Shown in pieces: positions 52,857 to 62,582 of a stretch of DNA of 64,000 bases. The position numbers and the translations under genes are program-made. The notes under the pieces were generated by a model that was given only the letters and a program-made list of their open reading frames with translations, had not been told where the DNA came from and ran no database searches. The number at the start of each line of letters is the position of its first letter. The stretch's first letter is position 1. The stretch comes from G963692885 sp964657395 (lineage in GTDB: Bacteria; Acidobacteriota; Terriglobia; Terriglobales; Acidobacteriaceae): NCBI GenBank assembly GCA_964657395.1, contig CAZZUX010000006.1:1-64000 (forward strand), in the 5' to 3' direction.

Positions 52857-54377
52857 GTGCAGGTCCCTGGGAGAAGCGTGCAAGCAGAGCTGCCTGAGCT
52901 GAACGAGGTCATGGACCTGCTTTCAGATGCGATCATCCTGCTCGATGAGCAATGGCGCATCTGTTACGCGAACCTGAGCGCACGAAAGCTGAGTCGCCTG
53001 GCTCCGGAAAATATCAATCGTGAGACGTTGTGGGAGTTGTTTCCGCAACTGGCCGGCAGTGACCTTGAGCAGGCCTACAGAGACGCTCAGGCCAATCGCA
53101 TAGAGCGGCGAGTCGATCGCTTCTACTACGAGCCTTTTCAGACATGGTTCACGATCTGCATCCGGCCTACCCGGCATGGCCTGCTGGTGCAATACCAGGA
53201 CATTACTTCGCTCCGCGAGGCAGAGGACGCCCGAAGTGAGAGCGAGCTTTACCTTCGCCTGCTGCTGGATTCCACGCCATCTGCTTTCTATGCGATCGAC
53301 GAGAACAGCAAGACGACTCTTTGCAACCGTGCGTTCCTGGAGATGCTGGGCTTTGACAGCCTGGAACAGGTTCGCGGACTGAAGCTGCACAGTGTGATCC
53401 ACCACACTCGTAAAGATGGCACGCACTACGATGAGCAGGATTGTCCGATCTACCGAGCTGCCATGATCGGAGAACCTGCGCATGTTCAGGATGAAGTCTT
53501 CTTCCGCAAAGATGGCACGCACTTCCCGGTGGAGTACTGGGCCTATCCGATTGTGCATCATGGGACACTTCGCGGTGCCATCACCACGTTTGTCGATGTC
53601 ACCGATCGCAAGCGGACCGAGTCAGCACTCATCCAAAGCGAAAAGCTGGCAGCAGTAGGACGGCTTGCCAGTTCGATTGCGCACGAGATCAACAATCCGC
53701 TGGAAGCAGTCACCAACCTTATCTACCTGGCGCGTTCCTCCGTTAATTCTCAGGAGATCCAGGAGTATTTGCAGCAGGTGGATGAAGAGCTGCGGCGTAT
53801 TTCGATGATCGCTAGCCAGACTCTTCGATTTCACAAGCAGTCTTCGAAGCCGCAGGCGATACGGTGCCAGGATCTGTTTAGTGCCGTCCTCAGCCTGTAT
53901 GAAGGCCGGTTCAAGAACCTCGAGATCCGCGTCAACAAACGGAAGCGCGCCAATCAGCCGGTGGAGGTCTATGAAGGCGATATCCGGCAGGTGCTGAATA
54001 ACCTGATCGGCAATGCAGTCGATGCCATGGCGCGAGGCGGAGAGCTCCATTTACGAAGTGCGGAGTCGCATGACTGGAAGACCGGACGACAGGGCTTGAC
54101 ACTCACGATTGCCGATACCGGTGAAGGCATGAGCCGCGAGACACTTGGCCACATCTTTGAAGCTTTTTTTACGACGAAAGGCATTGGCGGCACGGGGCTG
54201 GGCTTGTGGGTTAGTGCTGACATCGTCAATCGACATAACGGGCGTATCCGGGTACGCAGCCGCCAGAGTGCTTCGCAGCACGGCACGGTATTCCGTCTGT
54301 TTCTTCCTTTCGCTACCCAACCTCAAGCCCAAGGTGGTGACCGGGTACGACCCCTGCCGCTGGAAGCAGGGGCTTGA
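52857..54377 (+). CDS. PAS-domain sensor histidine kinase
   Basis: A 506-aa soluble kinase with two PAS domains (about 14-120 and 130-250), then HisKA with His276 in ASSIAHEINNPLEAV. The ATPase follows, with N-box NLIGNAVDAMARGG, G1 DTGEGMS, F-box FEAFFTTKG and G2 GGTGLGLWVSADIV. The start is unsure: GTG 52857, GTG 52878 or ATG 52911 are all possible. Its TGA overlaps the amidohydrolase ATG by one base, so the two are coupled. No response regulator is adjacent. Confidence 0.88.
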   Translation: MQVPGRSVQAELPELNEVMDLLSDAIILLDEQWRICYANLSARKLSRLAPENINRETLWELFPQLAGSDLEQAYRDAQANRIERRVDRFYYEPFQTWFTICIRPTRHGLLVQYQDITSLREAEDARSESELYLRLLLDSTPSAFYAIDENSKTTLCNRAFLEMLGFDSLEQVRGLKLHSVIHHTRKDGTHYDEQDCPIYRAAMIGEPAHVQDEVFFRKDGTHFPVEYWAYPIVHHGTLRGAITTFVDVTDRKRTESALIQSEKLAAVGRLASSIAHEINNPLEAVTNLIYLARSSVNSQEIQEYLQQVDEELRRISMIASQTLRFHKQSSKPQAIRCQDLFSAVLSLYEGRFKNLEIRVNKRKRANQPVEVYEGDIRQVLNNLIGNAVDAMARGGELHLRSAESHDWKTGRQGLTLTIADTGEGMSRETLGHIFEAFFTTKGIGGTGLGLWVSADIVNRHNGRIRVRSRQSASQHGTVFRLFLPFATQPQAQGGDRVRPLPLEAGA

Positions 54378-55726
54378 TGCGGCTGCGCATATCAAGGTCG
54401 GGTTTGCTGATGATAGTGCTGCTGGGTTGCGCCGGGGCTGGAGCGCAGAAGTTCCCGGTCGCGCTGAAGGGCACGATCGTTGCTCCGGATGGTGTCCTCA
54501 ATCGGGGCACGGTGTTGATCCAGAATGGTCTCGTCCTTGCAGCCGGAACGCAGTTAACATTGCCGGCCGGTGTGAAGGTGATCGAAACGGATGCGGTCAT
54601 CGCACCAGGATTGATCGACCTGCACAATCATCTGACCTGGAACATTTTTCCGCGTTGGAGACCGTCGCAAGAGTTTGGCAACCGCTACGACTGGCAGCAG
54701 AAGCCGGCCTATAACGTGCTCATGACTGTTCCACATAAAAAGCTTGTGGAAGAGGGACTGGAGTGCGATATGGAGCGCTATGCAGAGATCAAGGCGATCA
54801 CTGAGGGCGAGACCAGTGTGACGGGAAGTCTCCATGCAGCCTGTGTGCATGGACTGGCGCGCAACCTTGATGAGGACGCGGAGCTGACGACGCCTCACGG
54901 CAGGCTGATCTACAACGTCTTTCCTTTCCAGATGAGCGAGGCAGAACTTGCCGAAGCGAAGGTGGCACTGGAAGCAAAACCGCGCGGAGCCTTATTGATT
55001 CACGTGGCCGAAGGTGCTCCGCACGATGCCGCGGCAACGCGCGAGTTCCAGATGCTGAAAGGGCGTGGACTATTGATGCCCGGGGTTTCCATCATCCACG
55101 GAGTAGCGCTGCAGCCGCCAGACTTTGCGGCCATGGCGGAGCACGGAGTCGGCTTTGTATGGTCGCCACGCAGCAATATCGAACTCTATGGCGATACTGC
55201 GGATGTGGCTGCTGCGCGTACAGCGGGAGTCACGATGGCGCTTGCTCCGGATTGGAGCCCGACGGGGAGTGATGGTCTGCTGGGTGAGCTCAACTACGCG
55301 TCGGTGTGGAACCAGACGCAGGTGAAGCCGCCATTTCGAGACAGCGACCTGGTTGCCATGGCAACAGCAAATGCGGCGAAGCTGGCAGGGCTGCAAGATG
55401 AGCTTGGATCGCTCGCAACCGGGCATGCAGCGGACCTGATCGTGGTGCGAAGGAGAGCGGGCGAGAAGCAGGATGCATACTGGACGCTGACCCATGCAAC
55501 GCCGCAGGCTCTGGAGCTTGTCCTGGTCGGAGGGGTTGCGATGTATGGAGATCGTGCTTTGGTCGAGAAAATTACAACCCAGCCTCTGGAGCCGATGGAA
55601 GTCTGCGGAACTGCCAAGGTCATTCCGCTGGCAGGCCACTCTTATGCAGAGATTGAAGCAGAGCTGGACACTGCGATGAACCAGTATGGACGGAAGCTGG
55701 CGCCGCTTTCCGAATGTGGCCAGTAG
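54377..55726 (+). CDS. Exported amidohydrolase
   Basis: A 449-aa metal-dependent hydrolase of the amidohydrolase superfamily. The N terminus has an exported signal with a possible lipobox Cys (VLLGC). The first metal motif is GLIDLHNHLTW; IIHGVALQPPDFAAMAEHG and WSPRSNIELYG come later, with DWSPTGSDGLLGELNYA near the second metal-site Asp. Substrate unknown. ATG 54377 overlaps the kinase stop (TGATG). It ends 6 bp from the convergent gene. Confidence 0.85.
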   Translation: MRLRISRSGLLMIVLLGCAGAGAQKFPVALKGTIVAPDGVLNRGTVLIQNGLVLAAGTQLTLPAGVKVIETDAVIAPGLIDLHNHLTWNIFPRWRPSQEFGNRYDWQQKPAYNVLMTVPHKKLVEEGLECDMERYAEIKAITEGETSVTGSLHAACVHGLARNLDEDAELTTPHGRLIYNVFPFQMSEAELAEAKVALEAKPRGALLIHVAEGAPHDAAATREFQMLKGRGLLMPGVSIIHGVALQPPDFAAMAEHGVGFVWSPRSNIELYGDTADVAAARTAGVTMALAPDWSPTGSDGLLGELNYASVWNQTQVKPPFRDSDLVAMATANAAKLAGLQDELGSLATGHAADLIVVRRRAGEKQDAYWTLTHATPQALELVLVGGVAMYGDRALVEKITTQPLEPMEVCGTAKVIPLAGHSYAEIEAELDTAMNQYGRKLAPLSECGQ

Positions 55727-55732
55727 CGACTG

Positions 55733-57397
55733 CTATTTCTGCTGCACCTCGACCGCGTCAGTCAACTCAATGGCCTTGCGGTCCGCGGGAACTGTCACTT
55801 TCACTTCCCTGGCCAGGTAGCGTTCCATAACGATGGGTCGCGCCCATTCAAGCGACCAGCCGTCGTCGATAGCGATCAGGGTGTAGCGGCCGGGCAACAC
55901 CTGTTTGAGGGAGAAGCTGCCATCGGAGTCGGTCTGATCGCGACGGTAAGCGTCGGCATGTCCATCTGGATCAGCGGGGATGAGGACGATCATGGCACCG
56001 GCGTACGGCCTGCCATCCTGCTTCGCAAATCCAGTGACATTGGTTCGGCCCACCTCGATGAGAGCTGCGAGGGTTGCGGAGCTGCTGCCGATCTTGACCA
56101 GACTGCCTTTGCTGGAAGCACTGTGGACAGAGACGCTCATTACGCCCACAGCGTCCTGTGATGAGAAGACCGAGAGGCGGTATTCACCCGGCGCTACGCC
56201 GCCCAGCCGGAACTTGCCGGTGTTGTCGACGTTAGTGAAATTGTTGCCGCCGATCGAACCTGCCGGGTCAACGAGGCCGACCTGCAGTCCGGAGGGCAGG
56301 GAACCGCCGCCTGCCATGGCAACGATCCCGCTGACATCCGCGAGTGGATCAAGCGCGGAAGGTGCTACCGGCTGAGAAGCATCGGCGGCATCTGCTGTTG
56401 CGTCGATGATCGTTGAGCTGCTTTTCCCTTTTCCGGCTCCTGAGATCTGTAATTCGTAGTGGCCGGGTGCGACCGTGAGCTCGCCGATCTGTTCGCCACC
56501 TTCCTGCTGCGTGTAGGTCACGGAAGCCTGCACCATCTCGTCCGCGCCGAAGCGTTTGATCCGCAACTGTGGAAAGGGCGTAGCCCCGTTCTGCGCGTGA
56601 AAGGGCAGCGTGATGTGCACTGCCCGTTCCGCGTGCATGGTGATGTTGATGGGCACCCGGTCTCCTGCCTTTATGGCGATGGGCGTTGCTGTATCCGGAT
56701 CGGTGACGTCGCCATAGTAGGTGGTCGCGAAGGCGACATCGAGAGGGGAACGTGTCTGCGATGCGCGGATACCCGGTGGCACCTGGCGGTGCGTGGCATA
56801 CCAAGGGGTTGCACTGACTCCGACGAAGTATGTGCCGGGTGAAACATTCGCGAGCTCATAGGTACCGGCATCATCCGTACTGGCACTGGAGGAGGGAATG
56901 ATCCTGTTTCTGCCGATCTGGTCATCCTGCCTGTAAAGGGTGAGCTGTGCCTGGGGCACGGGGTCGCCTGCTTCATCTGTAATAGTGCCTGAGAGTATGG
57001 CATGAGGAGCAAGGGTGAGTACCAGGCCGGTGGTGGCCTGGCCTTCACCGGTCACGATGCCGGTGAAGAAGCCTTCATGCTCCTTGTAGCCGGCAGAGAT
57101 GAATCCGCGGTGTGCAGCCTGGATCGCGAATTTGCCATCGGGAAGATGTTCAAAGACGAAGCGGCCTTCTGCATCGGTGCGGGTGTTCATGCGGAGAGGG
57201 CCGCCATAGCTGTCGGAGAGGCTGACCTCTGCGTCGATTATCGGCGCCGCCGTGCCTTGATTGACGACCACACCGCTGATGATGCGATCGCCTTTCGTGC
57301 GTGACTGGCTTACGGTAGAGGCAGATTGCGGCAAGGCTGGTTTGCCCAGACCGAAGATCATGAACACAGCGAGCAGTGAGTGGAGGGGGCGGCTCAT
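55733..57397 (-). CDS. Exported protein with carboxypeptidase-regulatory-like domains
   Basis: A 554-aa protein with a signal peptide (LHSLLAVFMIFGLGKPALP) and several beta-sandwich repeats of the carboxypeptidase-regulatory-like type: ISGVVVNQGTAAPIIDAEVS, GTITDEAGDPVPQAQLTLYR, GRYTLIAIDDGW. Such proteins are numerous in Acidobacteriota and probably act at the cell surface, for example with TonB systems or as scaffolds; no enzyme motif is seen. It starts 7 bp after the stop of the gene at 57405 and is probably in the same operon. Confidence 0.75.
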   Translation of the reverse strand: MSRPLHSLLAVFMIFGLGKPALPQSASTVSQSRTKGDRIISGVVVNQGTAAPIIDAEVSLSDSYGGPLRMNTRTDAEGRFVFEHLPDGKFAIQAAHRGFISAGYKEHEGFFTGIVTGEGQATTGLVLTLAPHAILSGTITDEAGDPVPQAQLTLYRQDDQIGRNRIIPSSSASTDDAGTYELANVSPGTYFVGVSATPWYATHRQVPPGIRASQTRSPLDVAFATTYYGDVTDPDTATPIAIKAGDRVPINITMHAERAVHITLPFHAQNGATPFPQLRIKRFGADEMVQASVTYTQQEGGEQIGELTVAPGHYELQISGAGKGKSSSTIIDATADAADASQPVAPSALDPLADVSGIVAMAGGGSLPSGLQVGLVDPAGSIGGNNFTNVDNTGKFRLGGVAPGEYRLSVFSSQDAVGVMSVSVHSASSKGSLVKIGSSSATLAALIEVGRTNVTGFAKQDGRPYAGAMIVLIPADPDGHADAYRRDQTDSDGSFSLKQVLPGRYTLIAIDDGWSLEWARPIVMERYLAREVKVTVPADRKAIELTDAVEVQQK

Positions 57398-57404
57398 GAA
57401 TCCA

Positions 57405-59069
57405 TCAATCCTGCGACGCGTCTTCGGAGACGTTTGCGTCATTCACATGGCTGATGGAAAGAGTCACAGTCGCTTTGCCGCCGGCTTCGACAGTCACGGT
57501 CTGCCCCTTGCGGAGATAGCGATTCAGATCGTCCTTATCCACGTCGTCAATGTTGATGGATTGATCGAGCGCGATAACGCGATAGGTGCCGGGAGGGACG
57601 GGAGTCATCGACGCCTCCATGTTGAGGGGTGCGCCCATCTGCGGAGGCATCTGCGTGGTTTGTGCCTGGGGAATGGCGTAGACAAAAGCAATGGGCGGTG
57701 AGTCGCCAGCTGCGGCGTTCTGCAATACGCTGGAACGAACGGTGCAGCCGATCTGACCTGGGTCGTTGCGGACGGTGATCTCGATCGGCTGTGATGCGCC
57801 GCCGGGTCCGACGACCAGCGGTTCTCGCTCGAGGTCGATGCCACCGCTGGTGATGGTGCTGGCGTAGCCTTCCTGTGGATAGACCTGCACCCAGTAGCGG
57901 CCGGGCTGTGTGCCGGTGAGTTGGAGGCTGGAATTGTCAGAGCTTGCGGGAGGCCGCTCCAGCCTGCTTGCTCCGCCTGCTTGTCCATTTACGGATTCCA
58001 GGCCTACGCTGATGCCGAAGGTGTCACTAGGAAGGATCTCGCCAGCGCCCGCTACTCGATCGAGTATTGGTGGAGGTTTTTCAGAGAAATTTCGATGGAC
58101 GTTTACCGCAATAGGTAACAGTGGCAGCACTGTCACGCTCAAACCCGTGGGTGGCGCTCCTGCTACCTGGAAATCTATGCGGCCAAAGAGCGATGTCTGA
58201 CCATTCAACTCCGCTACAACTGAATACTGACCGTCCGGGAGTCTGGCGCTGGCCTGGTGGCTCTGCGAATTCCACTGGATTGCCTGCTGCATCGGAGTGC
58301 CGTTCTCATCGAAGAGCTGAAAACCGGGCGGAACGCCGTTGGGAAGCCCCCGGACCTCGATGGCTACGGCATGGAACTCCTGACGCGTGAGGACCAGGTT
58401 GATGTTCACCTGCTGACCACGGGCAAGCCTGAGTCCAGAGTCACTCGATTGTTGTGCTGCTGGATAGGAGGCAGCCGGATAGCCGAAGACTTTGGCGGTA
58501 TCGTTCGCTGGCTCGGCGAGGCGCCCGTTGTTCTCAGCGAGTGGGCTGGTTCGCAGCATAAAAGTTCCTACCTGCGGCGGCACCAGCCGGAAAGAACCAT
58601 CGCTGCGGGCAACAGCAGCGCCTGCGAACTCCCAGATGCGCGCTCCATGGCGCATGCGCGCGCGGTAGGCCATGATCTGGATGCCGGCTGCGTCGGCCTC
58701 GTCCGGCATCTCGATATGGCCGGTGATCAGGGCCTGAGGATTGAGCTGGAAGGTGACTTCCGGCGTGTTCGCCGAAACCTGGATAGTGCGCGTGCCACCC
58801 TGGTTCTGCACATCAAAGCCCGGCCGCCGCGCTGTGATAGTGACTGTCTGCGCCGGCAGCTGGAGTTCAAAGCGTCCATTGCTGTCGGTCAGGGCTGCGT
58901 CGGACTGCTCCTCGACGAGGGCGCGAGGGATCGGCTCATGGGTGACGCTGTTCAGCACGATGCCGTTTACGGGATAGGTCTGCGTCGAATCCTGCGCGAA
59001 GCCATAGCCGGTGGCTAACAGAAGCAGCGGAAAGAAGCGACGCAGGTTCCAGGGACAGCGACAGGGCAC
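57405..59069 (-). CDS. Exported protein with carboxypeptidase-regulatory-like domains (related to its neighbour)
   Basis: A 554-aa exported protein with a signal peptide (FFPLLLLATGYGFAQ), starting at GTG 59069. Domain 1 is VNGIVLNSVTHEPIPRALVE, typical of the carboxypeptidase-regulatory-like fold. Later repeats follow, ending RKGQTVTVEAGGKATVTLSI. It matches the next gene in design and equals it in length, so the pair may be an old tandem duplication. No catalytic residues are visible. Confidence 0.75.
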   Translation of the reverse strand: MPCRCPWNLRRFFPLLLLATGYGFAQDSTQTYPVNGIVLNSVTHEPIPRALVEEQSDAALTDSNGRFELQLPAQTVTITARRPGFDVQNQGGTRTIQVSANTPEVTFQLNPQALITGHIEMPDEADAAGIQIMAYRARMRHGARIWEFAGAAVARSDGSFRLVPPQVGTFMLRTSPLAENNGRLAEPANDTAKVFGYPAASYPAAQQSSDSGLRLARGQQVNINLVLTRQEFHAVAIEVRGLPNGVPPGFQLFDENGTPMQQAIQWNSQSHQASARLPDGQYSVVAELNGQTSLFGRIDFQVAGAPPTGLSVTVLPLLPIAVNVHRNFSEKPPPILDRVAGAGEILPSDTFGISVGLESVNGQAGGASRLERPPASSDNSSLQLTGTQPGRYWVQVYPQEGYASTITSGGIDLEREPLVVGPGGASQPIEITVRNDPGQIGCTVRSSVLQNAAAGDSPPIAFVYAIPQAQTTQMPPQMGAPLNMEASMTPVPPGTYRVIALDQSINIDDVDKDDLNRYLRKGQTVTVEAGGKATVTLSISHVNDANVSEDASQD

Positions 59070-59130
59070 AATCCAAACCTTAGAAGAGAATACCTGCTGC
59101 GTTCAAGCAGTTTCGCGGACGCAAACGACG

Positions 59131-59154
59131 AACGCCCCGCGGAGGCGAGGCGTT
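59131..59154 (-). terminator. Hairpin after the phosphate transporter gene
   Basis: AACGCC-C-CGC, loop GGAG, GCG-A-GGCGTT: nine pairs, no T tract. It lies 18 bp after the PiT stop and before the start of the next minus-strand gene. Confidence 0.5.
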
Positions 59155-59171
59155 GCCGGACAGCGTGTCGG

Positions 59172-60806
59172 TTAAAAGAAGTGGCGAAAGACCCAGAAGA
59201 GCGTGGCTGAGAGCAACGCCGCCGCCGGCAGGGTCAGGACCCAGGCCATGGCGATGTTGCGTAGGGTGCTGACCTGCAGACCGCTTTTGTTCGCGGCCAT
59301 GGTACCGGCAACTCCGGATGAGAGCACATGCGTGGTCGAAACAGGCATCTTGTACTGGTCGGCCAGGATGATGGTGATGGCGGCCACAATCTCCGCCGAC
59401 ATGCCCTGCGCATAGGTCAGGTGCGTCTTGCCGATCTTCTCGCCGACGGTGACCACGATGCGCTTCCAGCCGATCATCGTGCCCATGCCGAGAGCCAGCG
59501 CGACAGCAACTTTGACCCAGGTCGGGATGAACTTGGTTGCTGTATCCAGCTGGCCCTTGTAGAGCGTAAGCGCAGACTGATCGGTGGCGGAGAAGGTGGG
59601 ATTCTTGAGCTTGCCCATGACGCGCAGGGCTTCGCTTTCGAGGTACATGTCGTTACGGACGTTGCGCTGCATGTTTGCAGGCACGCCGCGGAGGGACTTG
59701 TACTGGGTGACTTCGTACTCGATCTTCTGGGCCAGGACAGCCATGGCGCCCGTGGTGTCAGGAGAGAACTTGCGTTCGCTGATGAAGCGCTCGACTTCAC
59801 CATCCTGGGTACCATTGCTGTCGCCGCCTTTGGCAGAAGTAGCAGGTGTATCGGTGGCTTTTGCCTGTCTCAGGATGTTGACTGCCTGGGAGGACGAAGC
59901 GACAAAGGCAGGTACCTGGTCCGGACCAACGGCATGGTTCAGCGCGTAGGCAGTGGGTACGGTCCCGATGAGGATGAGCATGATCAGTCCCATGCCCTTC
60001 TGACCATCATTCGATCCGTGACCGTAGCTGACGCCGGTGCAGGTAAGGATCAGCATGCAGCGGATCCAGAATGGCGGTGGTTCTGTGCCTTTTGGTGCTT
60101 CGTAGAGGGCCGGATCCTTGATGACAAACTTCATAAGCAGGAGCAGCAGGCCGGCAAAGACGAAGCCGACAACTGGCGAGATCAGCAGGACTTTGAAGAC
60201 GTTGGTGACCTGGGTCCAGTCGACGCCCGAGGTATGCGTCGCGCTTGGAGCCAGGTATTGGTTTGCAAGACCGACGCCAATGATTGAGCCGATCATTGTG
60301 TGAGAGCTGGAGGCCGGCAGGCCGAGCCACCAGGTCGCCAGGTTCCACAGGATCGCAGCAATCAACAGCGCGAAGACCATGGCAAACCCGGCGCCCGCGC
60401 CCACCTGCAGGATCAATTCAACAGGCAGGAGCGTAATGATGGTGTAGGCAACGCCTCCGCTTGAAAGCAGCACGCCGATGAAGTTCCAGGTGCCGCTCCA
60501 GAGCACCGCGAAATGCGGTTCGAGAGAGTGGGTGTAGATGACCGTCGCAACGGCGTTGGCTGTGTCATGGAAGCCGTTTACGAACTCGAATCCGAGCGCG
60601 ATCGTGAGCGCAATGCCGAGTAGAACAAAGGGCCATGCCGAGGCATTATGGACGCTCGCCAGGTCTCCGGCAACCTTGGTCGCGATATAGAGGATGCCGC
60701 ATACGAAGAGCACTCCGGCCGCAACAATGCCCCATTGCGCCGGGGTACGCTTGGCCTTTTGCGGGGAAAGCGGCGAGGCGCTCATTTTCGGAAGAACAGT
60801 TGCCAT
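59172..60806 (-). CDS. Low-affinity inorganic phosphate transporter (PiT family)
   Basis: A 544-aa PiT permease, symporting metal-phosphate with protons or sodium. The signature GFEFVNGFHDTANAVATVIY is in the first half, and its repeat SYGHGSNDGQKGMG in the middle. About ten helices are seen. A soluble loop of about 110 residues (330-440) lies between the halves. No PhoU-like (DUF47) partner is adjacent. ATG 60806 is the clear start. Confidence 0.92.
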   Translation of the reverse strand: MATVLPKMSASPLSPQKAKRTPAQWGIVAAGVLFVCGILYIATKVAGDLASVHNASAWPFVLLGIALTIALGFEFVNGFHDTANAVATVIYTHSLEPHFAVLWSGTWNFIGVLLSSGGVAYTIITLLPVELILQVGAGAGFAMVFALLIAAILWNLATWWLGLPASSSHTMIGSIIGVGLANQYLAPSATHTSGVDWTQVTNVFKVLLISPVVGFVFAGLLLLLMKFVIKDPALYEAPKGTEPPPFWIRCMLILTCTGVSYGHGSNDGQKGMGLIMLILIGTVPTAYALNHAVGPDQVPAFVASSSQAVNILRQAKATDTPATSAKGGDSNGTQDGEVERFISERKFSPDTTGAMAVLAQKIEYEVTQYKSLRGVPANMQRNVRNDMYLESEALRVMGKLKNPTFSATDQSALTLYKGQLDTATKFIPTWVKVAVALALGMGTMIGWKRIVVTVGEKIGKTHLTYAQGMSAEIVAAITIILADQYKMPVSTTHVLSSGVAGTMAANKSGLQVSTLRNIAMAWVLTLPAAALLSATLFWVFRHFF

Positions 60807-60929
60807 TGGAGCTCCATGGATGGACGAAAGTCGAGGAGGCAGCGGGGAAGGATCAGGTCGAACACCCTCCGCTGGTCTCTAAAGTTGTAGAGGAAGTCTC
60901 TTGAAGGTTTGGTCAATGCCCGATGAATT

Positions 60930-61085
60930 CGCTGGCTGACCTGCGGCTGATCGTAACCGCGCAGGGTAATAGCTGGAACGGGTGATAGCTCTGAAGCGTG
61001 CCTAGACGTACTGTGGTGCCTGACACCTCATCCTGGTACGGAGAGGCCTAAGGCAGGGTCCGGCGAGAACCGGGCCCCTTTTTTT
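60930..61085 (+). ncRNA. Candidate plus-strand small RNA
   Basis: Between two minus-strand genes lies a strong plus-strand terminator (61056-61085) with no plus-strand gene within 5 kb upstream. The preceding stretch has several short stems (CCTGCG/CGCAGG around 60940-60970, GGTG/CACC near 61020) but no recognised RNA family. The 5' end is a guess. It could instead be the 5' leader of the PiT gene read in the other direction. Confidence 0.3.
61056..61085 (+). terminator. Strong intrinsic terminator, plus strand
   Basis: GGGTCCGG (61056-61063) pairs with CCGGGCCC (61070-61077) through eight pairs with one G-U. It is followed by seven T. On the minus strand there is no T tract, so it ends a plus-strand transcript. 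Confidence 0.8.
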
Positions 61086-61097
61086 GGTCTGGAATGC

Positions 61098-62582
61098 TTA
61101 GATTCCCGGGTGCTGCGGAGCTGAGTTTTCCGGCTCCGGCTTTTCTGCAGGGTCGTCATGCACGATGGCATAGTCGCCTTCCTCCAGTTTGCCGTGCAGC
61201 TTGGAAAGCCAGCCGAGTGTTCGACTTACGGGCCAGACAGTCCACGTCGCCGGGATGATGCCTGACTCCAGTTCGCACACCAGGGCAATCCTGGACTCGG
61301 TACCAGTGAACGGCTCAAGCTCAGCAGAGGGAAAGTCGTGCCGGTAGATTTCGTTCTGCTGCTCGTCCTGCAGGGTGACATACCAGAAGTTCTGATCTCT
61401 GAAAGCCGCAGGAGACATCCTGGCGGGATCGATGAGGATGCGGACTATCCAGGGATAGATGTGGTCCTGCCAGTCAGCCTTAGCTGGTGGATTGGGCGGT
61501 TCTTCGGAACGCCGGGTGTAGTCCTGCATTTTGCGGCTCGCGAAAGAGAGGCCGGCGTATTGTTCATAGTCGGCGAGGGTGCGGGCGGTACCCAGGCCGA
61601 AGCTGTCGACAGACTGGCCCTGAAGAAGGCGAATGACCTTGTCGCGGCTGCGGGCGTCGTGTTTGTCCCAGGCGTGAACTTCACTCGGAGCTTGTCCCGG
61701 GGTGTGATCCTCCCAGTGACGGGTGGCATACCTCCGGACGTAGTCATGCCAGACCAGCAGCTCGTGCGGGTGGAAGAGGTCGTAGCCATGGGTGTACGCG
61801 CGCAGAGTCATTGCGATCTCTTCGCCAAAGAAATAGAGTTCGGGATCGTAGCCGACTTCTCTCACAAAAGCGCCAATGGTGAAAAGGAAGCCGGCAGCCA
61901 GGAAGCGTGCACGCAGCGGCTGCGAACGGGTGCGCCAATCTGCGATGTCGACAGGCTTGAGCTGAGGCAGACCTTCGGGTGTGAATCCGCCAATGGCCAT
62001 CTTCTGTGGATTACCGGCAAGGATCTCTCGGTTGTCGTTGTCAGCCGGAGTGAAGGGTGAGGCGTAGGTGCTCAGGAGAGGGCGGGCACTCCCGGTTGCG
62101 GCCGCGGCGACGATCATTCGGCTATCCCAGCCGGCGGCGAAGCGGCAATGAGAATCTACCTGCAAGAACCATGCTTCTCCCTGCCATTGGTCCAGGATCG
62201 ACGCCCGGGCCCAGCAGGCGCCGCGGCTGTCGCGCCAGTCCACGTCGAGGATGCGGAAGCGAGGATCGCCTGCCCAGGGCAATGCGGCCTCTTCTGCTCC
62301 ATGCTGCCAGCAGATGCCGAAGCGCAGCCGTTCAGGATGCGCTGCCTTCGCCAGGCAGTCGGCAATCGTGGGGAGCAGCTGCGGGTCGCGATAGGAGGCA
62401 ATCGAGACAAAGATCAGGTCGTTGCAGTGGTCTTGACTATCGTTGGTCGGGTCATCGACCTGGCCTTGAGGACTGCCGTGAGGCGGTGCTTGCACGACTT
62501 GATGGTCGCCGGGGAACTGTACCTGCGTCAATTCACCAGCCTGCACGTTACCCAAGCCATTTGGGATTGGCGGCAGTTCCAT
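61098..62582 (-). CDS. GlcNAc-type glycosyltransferase
   Basis: A 494-aa protein of the GlcNAc family (PF11397, skp1-type UDP-GlcNAc transferases). The family start is LIFVSIASYRDPQLLPTIAD, followed by RFGICWQHG, a DxD-like WFLQVDSHCRF at the donor site and the YFFGEEIAMTLRAYTHGYDL acceptor region. Acceptor unknown; in bacteria it could be a protein or surface glycan. The start is uncertain: ATG 62582 overlaps the previous gene by 35 bp, and GTG 62546 just after its stop is the alternative. Confidence 0.78.
   Translation of the reverse strand: MELPPIPNGLGNVQAGELTQVQFPGDHQVVQAPPHGSPQGQVDDPTNDSQDHCNDLIFVSIASYRDPQLLPTIADCLAKAAHPERLRFGICWQHGAEEAALPWAGDPRFRILDVDWRDSRGACWARASILDQWQGEAWFLQVDSHCRFAAGWDSRMIVAAAATGSARPLLSTYASPFTPADNDNREILAGNPQKMAIGGFTPEGLPQLKPVDIADWRTRSQPLRARFLAAGFLFTIGAFVREVGYDPELYFFGEEIAMTLRAYTHGYDLFHPHELLVWHDYVRRYATRHWEDHTPGQAPSEVHAWDKHDARSRDKVIRLLQGQSVDSFGLGTARTLADYEQYAGLSFASRKMQDYTRRSEEPPNPPAKADWQDHIYPWIVRILIDPARMSPAAFRDQNFWYVTLQDEQQNEIYRHDFPSAELEPFTGTESRIALVCELESGIIPATWTVWPVSRTLGWLSKLHGKLEEGDYAIVHDDPAEKPEPENSAPQHPGI

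Noticed and set aside
53000..55726. Kinase-amidohydrolase pair as a novel signalling enzyme system
   Set aside because: The one-base overlap shows coupling, but both proteins are common families and nothing in the sequence links their functions.
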